Below, piece after piece: positions 1-6,161 of a stretch of 8,123 nt of DNA. The translations under genes and the position numbers were made by a program. The stretch is from Bacillota bacterium (GTDB lineage Bacteria > Bacillota_I > Bacilli_A > MOL361 > Turicibacteraceae), in assembly GCA_003486705.1 (NCBI GenBank), contig DNGE01000134.1, forward strand, positions 1 through 8,123, in the 5' to 3' direction. Below the pieces are notes generated by a model. That model was not told the origin of the DNA. It did no database searches and was given only the letters and a program-made list of their open reading frames with translations. The first letter of the stretch is position 1. Each line of letters begins with the position of its first letter.

Positions 1-74
1 AGTTGAACAAAAGCTCCATATGACTGGATACCTGTCACTTTCCCTCTTACAATGCTCCCTTCCTTAATTTTCAT
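1..74 (-). CDS. S1 RNA-binding domain protein, N-terminal fragment (partial at window edge)
   Basis: The reverse strand opens with ATG at 74-72, preceded by a GAGGTG ribosome binding site (85-80) five bases upstream. The 24 visible codons read MKIKEGSIVRGKVTGIQSYG followed by AFVQ. This is the typical start of an S1 domain: 'G-S/x-I-V-x-G-K-V-T-G-I-x-x-Y/F-G-A-F-V'. Stand-alone S1 proteins of Bacillota (YugI/general stress protein 13, YabR, CvfD) begin this way and bind RNA or ribosomes. The rest lies outside the window, so length, domain number and exact orthologue cannot be told. An extended -10 promoter sits just upstream. The S1 family call is fairly sure; assignment to YugI rather than YabR is not possible. 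Confidence 0.8.
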   Translation of the reverse strand, partial: MKIKEGSIVRGKVTGIQSYGAFVQ

Positions 75-106
75 AATTACACCTCAATTTTCATACATAC
101 CCTTAC

Positions 107-115
107 ATTATATCA
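107..115 (-). promoter_or_regulatory. Extended -10 SigA-type promoter for the S1-domain gene
   Basis: On the minus strand the sequence reads TGATATAAT: a perfect TATAAT (112-107) with the TG dinucleotide of an extended -10 element one base upstream. The -35 region is poor (TTTTAT-like near 134-129), as is usual when an extended -10 is present. A start site near position 100 would leave a leader of about 25 bases, which accommodates the GAGGTG ribosome binding site. Confidence 0.6.
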
Positions 116-560
116 TAAACTATAACGGATAAAATCGCCATTGTGTATTTTTTCTAAATTACAATTAATTTTTATTTCAATTCAATTCATAAACTGAATA
201 AGTTACCACAAACAACGTGAACATGAGTAATTCAGTCGTTTTATTTAAACGATGATTAGAAGTTATTTCTCTACTTTTTAAACCTTTCACCTTACTTTTA
301 AGCTATTATGTCTTGTAGTAACAACAACTTTTAAATCCATTAGATTAATTATTATCTTTCTCCAGTTGCCTTGCTTCTATTATTCAATCAACTTCATATC
401 TCATCTTTACCCTCGTTATCCTAATCGTTTGCTAGGGCCACATGTATTACAGCACTATTGCTATATCGCTAATATTTACTTATGCTGTGGTAAAAAAATA
501 TTCTTCTTTTTTTCCTCTAGCATATGATTTAATAACCATATTAAGTAAAGGAGAATAGAC
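116..560. other. Long gene-poor intergenic region upstream of the DUF11-like pair
   Basis: No open frame with a plausible ribosome binding site is visible on either strand between the S1 gene promoter and the first DUF11-like gene. The sequence is very AT-rich. It contains a small inverted repeat TCGTTT-TATTT-AAACGA (236-252) without a following T-run, and a spaced repeat ACAGCA...TGCTGT around 449-488. The plus-strand promoter of the 561 gene must lie here. Candidates are CATATGAT at 521-528 (SigE-like -10, with a poor -35) and TTGCTA-17-TATGCT (458-486, weak SigA-like). I cannot choose between them. The region is long for this otherwise compact stretch. Confidence 0.5.
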
Positions 561-1526
561 ATGACAGTCATCGAAATAATGGATCAATTTATTATAAACT
601 TTGAATTTAGCTTTCAAATACCTGCCAATAATATATTAGAACACCTTGTATTTGAAACGACTTTACCAGAAGGTCTAACCTATGCTAAAAATCCAGGAGC
701 AAAAATAAAACATGATGAAATGCTCGGTTGGATGAAAGCTACAATGGAAGACTATTCTACGGATGCCAATACGTCTCCTCTTTTTATTCCATCACGCATT
801 CATCTTGAATTCAAAGGAAGTTTTTTAAAACCTGATGATCAAACCTATTTAACATTAGCTGTTCCACTTCTCGTTTATGATGCAGAAAAATTACTCCAGC
901 CGTTCACCAATACTAATATAACGGTCACGCTATCACAAAAACATCTATATGGTCAGCCTATCCTTTTAGTTGAAAATGAGCTTCCCCTCGTATTTAAGCC
1001 TGCTAGATTAAAATTATTGACGAGCAGTTTGCAACTCTATAATAACGACATAACGAAGCCCCAAGTTATAGATATCGGCATTCCTTTACTTCATACACTA
1101 AACATTGACAAGATTGAATTTTTAGATGATATATACAGTGTGTTTCAATATGTTTTAAAAGTTAAGTTACCTGACGATGTTTTAATCACTGAACCTTTTC
1201 GAGTTTTATCAAATTATCCAACCATGTATCTAAAACCAAATCTAGATTACACAATAGAAAAAAGTGTCATGGCCAACGAATATACGATAACACTAAACTC
1301 AGTAGACTCCCTAAATGGCAAAACTGTTTTAATAGAAATTCCATTTAGATTTATTCGAAAATATCCTGATGATCAATTACCTAAAATCTTTCACTGTGAT
1401 GTAGAACTCTTGCTTTTAGATGGAATCCAGGCAAAAGTCATTGCAAATACAAAAGGGCAACTATCCTATTACATTCTCCCGAGTTTGCCAACTGTAAAAA
1501 TAATATCGCGTTACTCTATTTCGTAA
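561..1526 (+). CDS. DUF11-like beta-rich protein, diverged paralogue of the next gene
   Basis: A 321-residue protein whose ATG is preceded by AAAGGAGA (547-554) at six bases. It has no signal peptide, membrane segment or LPXTG anchor. Residues 11-39 (IINFEFSFQIPANN, then a TTLPEGL motif at 33-39) resemble the start of DUF11/isopeptide-type beta-sandwich repeats, where 'V-x-D-T-L-P-x-G-L' is the hallmark. VPLLVYDAEKLL (101-112) matches VPVLVTDLSKAI of the downstream protein. In the second half, YVLKVKLP (197-204) and VLIEIPFRF (256-264) match YDLKVTLP and VVITAYVPYKI of that protein. The two are therefore full-length paralogues, each probably made of two related beta domains. This copy is richer in Leu, Ile, Lys and Asp and has one Trp and one Cys. 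No terminator is visible before the next gene, so read-through is possible. Function is unknown. A cytoplasmic, spore-surface or phage-like structural role is possible; the first two are inference from the missing export signal and the presence of a spore-coat gene in the window. Confidence 0.8.
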   Translation: MTVIEIMDQFIINFEFSFQIPANNILEHLVFETTLPEGLTYAKNPGAKIKHDEMLGWMKATMEDYSTDANTSPLFIPSRIHLEFKGSFLKPDDQTYLTLAVPLLVYDAEKLLQPFTNTNITVTLSQKHLYGQPILLVENELPLVFKPARLKLLTSSLQLYNNDITKPQVIDIGIPLLHTLNIDKIEFLDDIYSVFQYVLKVKLPDDVLITEPFRVLSNYPTMYLKPNLDYTIEKSVMANEYTITLNSVDSLNGKTVLIEIPFRFIRKYPDDQLPKIFHCDVELLLLDGIQAKVIANTKGQLSYYILPSLPTVKIISRYSIS

Positions 1527-1582
1527 ACCCACACCACAACTAATAAAATACATTATTTTTCACCAAAATAGGCATAAATATG

Positions 1583-1611
1583 TAAAATTTCTGCATCTTC
1601 TCGCATATCAT
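1583..1611 (+). promoter_or_regulatory. Candidate SigE-like promoter for the second DUF11-like gene
   Basis: TAAAATT (1583-1589), then 14 bases, then CATATCAT (1604-1611). Against the B. subtilis SigE consensus (KMATATT, 14-15 bases, CATACAnT) the -35 differs at one position and the -10 at two. A start near 1618 gives a leader of about 60 bases. The upstream paralogue has the related -10-like string CATATGAT (521-528), but its -35 fits poorly. The match is suggestive only; a vegetative promoter or read-through from the upstream gene is not excluded. Confidence 0.3.
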
Positions 1612-1644
1612 GTAGCGTAAGTAATAATTTTTATTTACAACTAC

Positions 1645-1660
1645 TTCCGTTCATGCGGAA
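1645..1660 (+). repeat. Small leader hairpin just upstream of the ribosome binding site of the 1681 gene
   Basis: TTCCG (1645-1649) and CGGAA (1656-1660) form a 5-bp stem with a 6-base loop. The stem ends four bases before the GAAGGGGA ribosome binding site (1665-1672). It lacks a T-run and is not a terminator. It could stabilise the 5' end of the mRNA, or be chance. Confidence 0.3.
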
Positions 1661-1680
1661 TAAAGAAGGGGAATTTCTAT

Positions 1681-2715
1681 ATGACAATTAATCGTCTTAA
1701 CCTATTGCAAGGTTCAATTATTAACTATGAAATTGCATTCACAATGCCTGTTAATTCAAATGTAAGCGGCGTAGTCATCAAAGATACTTTACCAGCTGGT
1801 TTTGGTTTTCCTACAGGAACTTATCCAGTTGATTATTATCCTTTGATTAAGATTACAAGAGAGGGCACTGCAGTAACAGTAACCACAGCAACATCTTTTG
1901 ATGCTGCAAGTAACGTGTTAACCATCACATTTACTGATAACGCATCTCCATTAGCAGCTTTCGTAGTAGCAGCTGGAGAAGCACCAAGTTTCAAAATTGA
2001 AGTGCCAGTTCTCGTAACTGATTTATCAAAAGCAATTCTTAATCCTGATGCAGTTCCAAGTACGTCACCAGTTGAATATGCGACACTTAATAGTGCAACT
2101 GTTGCACTTCAAGTTGGATCTGAAACAGGGACACCATCTGCTCCAATTAAGGACTACACTAACTTCATCCCAGAATACAATTCATTAGCTGGTGGACATG
2201 TTGATATGGCAAACAATGTAAATTCAAAAGCCTATATGAACGCCTCATTTAACCTTGTCGATAGTCTCGTCGGAACAGACACACCATATACAATTAGCTA
2301 CGATTTAAAAGTAACATTACCAACAAATACATCAGCGCCACTACAACCATTAGCTTATAACATTACAACTGATACACCACTTTATGTTGTGGCTTATAAT
2401 GGTACAGATACACGCGTGTTAAGTGGTACAGAATATACTGTTACACCAACTGGTGAAACTGTATTAACCATTTCACTTCCATACACGGTATCACTTAGAC
2501 GTGTAGTCATTACTGCATATGTTCCATATAAAATAAATGAAGCTTATACAACATTACCAACACCTCCGGTTTTATTACAACAATTTGACTTAAAAACAAG
2601 CAGTGATAGTACATCAGTAACAAACACAGCTTACGCAACAACACATTTATACGATGTGATTCCAACACCCATAGTTACTGGGGCAACTAAAAAATTACAA
2701 ATGACACTCAATTAA
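1681..2715 (+). CDS. DUF11-like two-domain beta-sandwich protein, non-exported
   Basis: A 344-residue protein with a strong ribosome binding site (GAAGGGGA, 1665-1672, eight bases before ATG). It is rich in Thr, Ala, Val, Pro and Ser, low in charge, and has no Cys or Trp, the composition of a structural beta protein. The first domain (about 10-145) carries YEIAFTMP, IKDTLPAGF (33-41), SNVLTITF (77-84), VPVLVTDLSKAI (108-119) and LNSATVAL (136-143). The second (about 185-325) carries YTISYDLKVTLP (203-214), EYTVTPTGETVLTISLP (251-267), VVITAYVPYKI (275-285) and VTNTAYAT (313-320). Endings of the type 'I/V-T-N-T-A-x-V/A-T' and 'D-T-L-P-x-G' starts are typical of DUF11/isopeptide-forming surface domains. 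Unlike most such proteins it has no signal peptide, transmembrane helix or sortase motif. It is a paralogue of the gene at 561-1526. A terminator follows directly. Role unknown; structural surface or spore-surface assembly is an inference. Confidence 0.85.
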   Translation: MTINRLNLLQGSIINYEIAFTMPVNSNVSGVVIKDTLPAGFGFPTGTYPVDYYPLIKITREGTAVTVTTATSFDAASNVLTITFTDNASPLAAFVVAAGEAPSFKIEVPVLVTDLSKAILNPDAVPSTSPVEYATLNSATVALQVGSETGTPSAPIKDYTNFIPEYNSLAGGHVDMANNVNSKAYMNASFNLVDSLVGTDTPYTISYDLKVTLPTNTSAPLQPLAYNITTDTPLYVVAYNGTDTRVLSGTEYTVTPTGETVLTISLPYTVSLRRVVITAYVPYKINEAYTTLPTPPVLLQQFDLKTSSDSTSVTNTAYATTHLYDVIPTPIVTGATKKLQMTLN

Positions 2716-2728
2716 TTTAATAGTTGCG

Positions 2729-2760
2729 AGGGCTAGTGTATGCTAGTCCTTTTTTATTTT
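2729..2760 (+). terminator. Rho-independent terminator after the DUF11-like pair
   Basis: AGGGCTAG (2729-2736) pairs with CTAGTCCT (2743-2750) through eight base pairs including one G-U, around the loop TGTATG. It is followed immediately by a T-rich tract (TTTTTATTTT). It lies 14 bases after the stop codon at 2715. Confidence 0.9.
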
Positions 2761-2874
2761 CGTAACGCCTCCTTACCTCATGCAAGAAACTGTCAAAACT
2801 TTTTTTAGCTAAATGCTTAACCTGAACTGACTTTTTATTTAAACCACCGCGTATTCTCAATATAGATGGCATAA

Positions 2875-2917
2875 AAAAACCTTAGAACAGTGACACTACG
2901 TCGATTCTAAGGTTTTT
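2875..2917 (-). terminator. Terminator of the YumC-type reductase gene, symmetrical and probably bidirectional
   Basis: AAAAACCTTAGAA (2875-2887) and TTCTAAGGTTTTT (2905-2917) form a perfect 13-bp stem with a 17-base loop. Reading leftward from the reductase gene, the stem ends in a run of seven T. It lies about 80 bases beyond the stop codon, so the mRNA would have a long 3' untranslated tail. On the plus strand it can act as a back-up to the terminator at 2729. Confidence 0.85.
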
Positions 2918-2998
2918 ACATTTCTAATAGGTCCATTTTAGCTCGTCTTGATTTGTTGATAATTTTATGAACCTCATCTTAAAGCTAATTGAACTTTA

Positions 2999-3988
2999 TT
3001 ATTTAACTAAAGTTGAACTATGTTTATGTGATCTTTTTTCGTCTGGATAAGCATATTGGGCTGCTGCATTTATAGCAACGACCATTTCTCCCAATCCAGT
3101 CGTAATCATTTTAATTTTTCCATCAAACGTACACGCATCTCCCGCTGCAAAAATCCCGCTAACACTTGTTTGTTGACGATGATTAACGCGTAATGCATTT
3201 TTATCTAGTTTGATATCCCAATTTTTAATCGGCCCAAGTGATGAAATAAAGCCGAATAAAACGATAACCTCATCTGCTTCAATTAATGTTTCTGCTTTTG
3301 TCTCAACATTTTCAATCACAATATTTGTTACGTTTGCTTCATCGCCTTGTAAAGATTTAATCACATGTGGCGTTAAAATATTAATTTTTGACTGTTGAAG
3401 CTTATCAACACTTCCACTATGCGCTCTAAATTCTGTACGACGGTGAATGATTGAAACATTTTTGGCAACGCCTTCTAACATTAAGGCCCAGTCAACAGCT
3501 GAGTCGCCACCACCAAAGATAACAACATTCTTTCCTTTGAAGTGGTTCATATTTGGAACGAAGTAATGGATATTTTCAAATTGATCTTCATTTTCTACCC
3601 CTAATTTACGAGGAGTGAACGCTCCATTTCCAGCCGTTATAATGACCGATTTTGAATAATGGCACGCATGATCCGTGCAAATTTTAAAGCTTCCGTCATC
3701 TAATTTTTCAACGGTTTGAACATTTGTATTTGTCACACAATCAATTTTATCATTATAGTTATTCATTTGCTCAAGTAATAACTTCACCATGTCTTCTGCT
3801 TTTATTTTTGGATGACCTGGTAAATCATAAATATATTTCTCTGGATAAAGTGCAGCTAATTGTCCACCAAGTTGTGGTAGTGCATCAATAATTTTTGTTT
3901 TTAAACCATGCATTCCAGCATAGAATGCACCATATATACCAACTGGCCCACCACCAATAATCGTTAAATCAAAAATTTCTTCCTTCAT
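2999..3988 (-). CDS. Ferredoxin/flavodoxin-NADP+ reductase, YumC type (thioredoxin-reductase-like fold)
   Basis: A 329-residue FAD- and NADP(H)-binding flavoprotein that passes electrons between NADPH and ferredoxin or flavodoxin in the cytoplasm. The FAD-binding GGGPVG motif is at 12-17. A second nucleotide-binding loop, FGGGDSAVD (158-166), and HRRTEFRA (182-189) are the NADPH site. GIFAAGDA (278-285) and the following ITTGLGEM segment complete FAD binding. The CxxC redox pair of true thioredoxin reductases is absent where it should be, around 130-140, which separates it from TrxB. Length agrees with B. subtilis YumC (about 330). The ATG follows GAGGTG (3998-3993) by four bases. A SigA-type promoter lies at 4021-4049 and a terminator at 2875. 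It is the last gene of the leftward pgpA-yuiD-yumC-like cluster. Confidence 0.93.
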   Translation of the reverse strand: MKEEIFDLTIIGGGPVGIYGAFYAGMHGLKTKIIDALPQLGGQLAALYPEKYIYDLPGHPKIKAEDMVKLLLEQMNNYNDKIDCVTNTNVQTVEKLDDGSFKICTDHACHYSKSVIITAGNGAFTPRKLGVENEDQFENIHYFVPNMNHFKGKNVVIFGGGDSAVDWALMLEGVAKNVSIIHRRTEFRAHSGSVDKLQQSKINILTPHVIKSLQGDEANVTNIVIENVETKAETLIEADEVIVLFGFISSLGPIKNWDIKLDKNALRVNHRQQTSVSGIFAAGDACTFDGKIKMITTGLGEMVVAINAAAQYAYPDEKRSHKHSSTLVK

Positions 3989-4020
3989 AGTTCACCTCAA
4001 TTTTCCTTATTTGATAAACT

Positions 4021-4049
4021 AGTATAACGGAAACTCCTGTTTAGTGCAA
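4021..4049 (-). promoter_or_regulatory. SigA-type promoter for the YumC-type reductase gene
   Basis: On the minus strand, TTGCAC (4049-4044), 17 bases, TATACT (4026-4021). The -10 matches five of six consensus bases; the -35 matches only the leading TTG. The predicted start near 4014 leaves a leader of about 25 bases. A perfect 10-bp palindrome overlaps the -35 (see the 4046-4055 entry). Confidence 0.55.
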
Positions 4050-4055
4050 GCTTGC
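4046..4055. promoter_or_regulatory. Palindrome GCAAGCTTGC overlapping the -35 of the reductase promoter
   Basis: A perfect 10-base palindrome covers four bases of the proposed -35 and extends upstream. It has no T-run on either side, so it is not a terminator for the yuiD-like gene. It could be a small operator, but one 10-base palindrome can easily arise by chance. Confidence 0.2.
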
Positions 4056-4067
4056 TGCTTATATCTT

Positions 4068-4529
4068 TTATAGATTAATTAAAAAAGCGTAACCGATTGC
4101 TACAATAATTCCAAAGAGTGTGCCACAAAACGTTTCCATTGGCTCATGTCCAAGTAATTCTTTAAATCGTTTTTGATAACTTGGATCTTGGAAAATCGAA
4201 AAGTCACCTTTATTTACTAAATCATCTAGCATCTGATTTAACATGGCAGCATGTTGTCCCGCATGACGACGAATGCCCATGGCATCAAAGATAACAACGG
4301 CTGCAAAACAAAATGCAATCGCAAATGTTGAAGAATTCACCCCATCCATAATGGCTACTCCGGTTGCTAAAGCCGTTACGAATGCTGAATGTGAACTTGG
4401 CATGCCTCCTGTTGAAAAGATAAGACTCGGTCGCCATTCTCTTTTTGTAATTAAACGAATGGGAACCTTAATGAGTTGTGCTAATAAATTAGCTAATACT
4501 GCTGCTTCTAATGCAAAATTAAACCACAT
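4068..4529 (-). CDS. Divergent PAP2 family membrane protein (YuiD-like, DUF212)
   Basis: A 153-residue membrane protein of the divergent PAP2/acid phosphatase-VanZ-related family. Hydrophobic stretches lie at about 5-20, 50-62, 68-82 and 133-152. The conserved GGMPSSHSA motif is at 41-49, D82 precedes the G-I-R-R-H-A-G motif (85-91), and LLGHEP is at 125-130, all as in B. subtilis YuiD (about 158 residues). The SSHS and RHAG residues correspond to the phosphate-binding and catalytic motifs of PAP2 lipid phosphatases; the substrate in this subfamily is not known to me. The ATG follows AAGGGAGA (4545-4538) at eight bases. It lies 68 bases downstream of the pgpA-like gene without an obvious terminator between, so co-transcription is likely. 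Confidence 0.92.
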   Translation of the reverse strand: MWFNFALEAAVLANLLAQLIKVPIRLITKREWRPSLIFSTGGMPSSHSAFVTALATGVAIMDGVNSSTFAIAFCFAAVVIFDAMGIRRHAGQHAAMLNQMLDDLVNKGDFSIFQDPSYQKRFKELLGHEPMETFCGTLFGIIVAIGYAFLINL

Positions 4530-4597
4530 GTTTTTACTCTCCCTTTTTACCTACACCGATCACTTACTTTAAAAGTAGCTGATGGCCACTCTTTATT

Positions 4598-5092
4598 TTA
4601 ATAACGTGCTCCTTCTTGACGATGGGCAATTCGGCTCGCTGCAGCCGCTGCGACCGCACCAACTAAATCATCCATAAATGTTTGGCAAGACGACGTATGC
4701 TTGCCTTTTTGATCAATCTCACCTAAGATCCCTGGTTTAAGTTTATCAATGTATCCATAATTTGTAAACCCAATTGACCCATAAACGTTAAGAATAGACA
4801 GTGCTAACACTTCATCAATCCCATATAACGAATAATCAGAGAGTAACATATCAAGAAGCGGTTCTTCAATTAAACGTTTTTCAGCAAGTTCATCTAACGC
4901 AATCCCTGTTAAAATAGCATTTTGAACTTCTCGTTTTTTCAACACAGCTTCAACACTATGAATACACTCCTCTAGCGTTAAACCCGGTACATATTTTTCT
5001 TGTAAAAATAAAGTTAATTCTGCAATTTGTTTAATTTCAACCCCGCGTTCATTTATCTTTTTAATCACGATTTCATCTAAGACACTATTCAT
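4598..5092 (-). CDS. Phosphatidylglycerophosphatase A family protein (YutG-like)
   Basis: A 164-residue soluble protein of the PgpA family in its Bacillota (YutG) form. Family members are assigned to dephosphorylation of phosphatidylglycerophosphate, but the YutG branch lacks the membrane helices of E. coli PgpA and its true substrate is less certain. Visible family signatures are KREVQNAILTGIALDELAEK (53-72), YGIDEVLALSILNVYGSIGF (90-109), NYGYIDKLKPGI (111-122) and FMDDLVGAVAAAAASRIAH (139-157), with acidic residues E94, D141 and D142 as likely metal or catalytic ligands. GAAGGGAT (5108-5101) precedes the ATG by eight bases. It heads the leftward cluster with the yuiD-like gene and is divergent from the yutH-like gene, as yutG and yutH are neighbours in B. 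subtilis. No convincing vegetative promoter was found upstream. Confidence 0.9.
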   Translation of the reverse strand: MNSVLDEIVIKKINERGVEIKQIAELTLFLQEKYVPGLTLEECIHSVEAVLKKREVQNAILTGIALDELAEKRLIEEPLLDMLLSDYSLYGIDEVLALSILNVYGSIGFTNYGYIDKLKPGILGEIDQKGKHTSSCQTFMDDLVGAVAAAAASRIAHRQEGARY

Positions 5093-5113
5093 AAAAATTC
5101 ATCCCTTCAACTA

Positions 5114-5143
5114 TCATATTTTCACTACATCTTTGCATACATA
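5114..5143 (+). promoter_or_regulatory. SigE-type (mother-cell sporulation) promoter of the yutH-like gene
   Basis: TCATATT (5114-5120), 15 bases, CATACATA (5136-5143). Against the B. subtilis SigE consensus KMATATT / CATACAnT the -35 matches every position and the -10 all but the last. The start would be near 5150, giving a leader of about 30 bases. B. subtilis yutH is, to my knowledge, a SigE-regulon gene, which agrees with this reading. Confidence 0.7.
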
Positions 5144-5182
5144 TAGATTAGACACCTATATCTTAAATAGAGGATGATCCAA

Positions 5183-6097
5183 ATGAAGGAGCTTATAACT
5201 TGGTACTATCAACTTCAAATAGACCACTTAGAACAACTCGAGTATATCTATTATAGCAAATTAGGAAACCGTTTTCTATATATTATTCCGATTGGAAAAG
5301 AAAAAAACACCACTTTTTTCCACCTACTTCAACTTTTACAATACAGTCAAAAGCAACGAATATTAATCTCGCAGGAAAATACAACAACTGTCTTGTATGA
5401 TGGAATACATTATTATGTGCTTGAATCAACGGTTCCCTTACATGAGCGAATAGATTTCTCTGACTTAAACATTCCAACCATATACTCAGAGCCTTATCCC
5501 GTTGCCGGTCATTTAAAGCAACGTTGGCTTGCTAAAAATCAGTTTCATGAAGAACAACTTAACCTTTTGATTGATAAATTACCTTCTGAAAACCGCCTCA
5601 TTTTTTTTGATCTAGCTACTTATTATATTCATCTAAATGAGCAAGCCTATACATTTATTAATCAAATAAAAGACGCTAATTTTAATGTCTCACTTTGTCA
5701 TATGCGCCTCACACCGAACACTTATAAATTTGAATTTTTTGCACCCCAAATTTTAACACTCGATAATAAAGTACGTTGTTATTGCGAGTATATGCGTGAT
5801 GAATTGTTAAATGATCCAAATCGTGCAAAAATTAGAAGCTTCGTCACTTATTTGCATCAAACCGTTCATTTAACACAAGAAGAATGGATTTTGTTTTATG
5901 CTCGCTTATTTTTCCCATCTCACTTTTACGATGCACTACACAGTTTAAGAAATGATGAGGAAATTGATGTCCCGCTTCTTTATAGCCAGGCGCTTGATTA
6001 CTCTAAAATACTTTATTATTTTCCTAAAGAAATTCAAGCCATTACCGGTGTCTTTATTCCGATACCTTCTTGGGTCACAGAAGAAGCACAATCATAA
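5183..6097 (+). CDS. YutH-like spore coat-associated protein (CotS/APH-like fold, probable pseudokinase)
   Basis: A 304-residue protein, with start chosen at the ATG at 5183. An in-frame ATG at 5174 overlaps the AGAGG ribosome binding site (5169-5173), which is correctly spaced (nine bases) only for 5183. Position next to pgpA/yutG, length, and a SigE promoter suggest YutH, a spore coat-associated member of the CotS/CotI aminoglycoside-phosphotransferase-like family. No strong ATP-binding motif is seen. The segment HMRLTPNT (173-180) lies where APH-type kinases have H-G-D-L-x-P-x-N; the catalytic Asp position holds Arg175, so activity as a kinase is unlikely. The protein is rich in Tyr, Phe and Leu, with no signal peptide or membrane helix. 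It would be made in the mother cell and act at the forespore surface. The family call rests on synteny and weak motif similarity, hence moderate confidence. Confidence 0.65.
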   Translation: MKELITWYYQLQIDHLEQLEYIYYSKLGNRFLYIIPIGKEKNTTFFHLLQLLQYSQKQRILISQENTTTVLYDGIHYYVLESTVPLHERIDFSDLNIPTIYSEPYPVAGHLKQRWLAKNQFHEEQLNLLIDKLPSENRLIFFDLATYYIHLNEQAYTFINQIKDANFNVSLCHMRLTPNTYKFEFFAPQILTLDNKVRCYCEYMRDELLNDPNRAKIRSFVTYLHQTVHLTQEEWILFYARLFFPSHFYDALHSLRNDEEIDVPLLYSQALDYSKILYYFPKEIQAITGVFIPIPSWVTEEAQS

Positions 6098-6161
6098 GAT
6101 GGTGCTTACACCCCTATCATATGTCAGCAGTTCATTATCAGTTCAACTAATTTCACGCAGC

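Noticed and set aside
236..252. Inverted repeat TCGTTT/AAACGA as a terminator or operator
   Set aside because: Only six AT-rich base pairs, no T-run, no adjacent gene end.
1554..1570. TATTTT/AAAATA stem after the first DUF11-like gene as a terminator
   Set aside because: All A-T pairs without a following T-run; too weak to call termination.
3210..3398. Plus-strand open frame inside the YumC-type reductase gene
   Set aside because: Antisense shadow of a well-supported gene; no independent evidence.
2999..3988. Thioredoxin reductase (TrxB)
   Set aside because: Same fold, but the CxxC redox motif is absent; length and the GDACTFDGK segment fit the YumC-type ferredoxin/flavodoxin reductase.
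4273..4572. Plus-strand open frame of 99 codons opposite the yuiD-like gene
   Set aside because: It is antisense to a gene with clear family motifs (GGMPSSHS, RRHAG), has no ribosome binding site of note and no recognisable domain.
5113..5118. Minus-strand TATGAT as a -10 for the pgpA-like gene
   Set aside because: The start site would fall inside the ribosome binding site (5108-5101), and no -35 is found at proper distance.
5283..5477. Minus-strand open frame inside the yutH-like gene
   Set aside because: Antisense shadow; composition and start context give no support.
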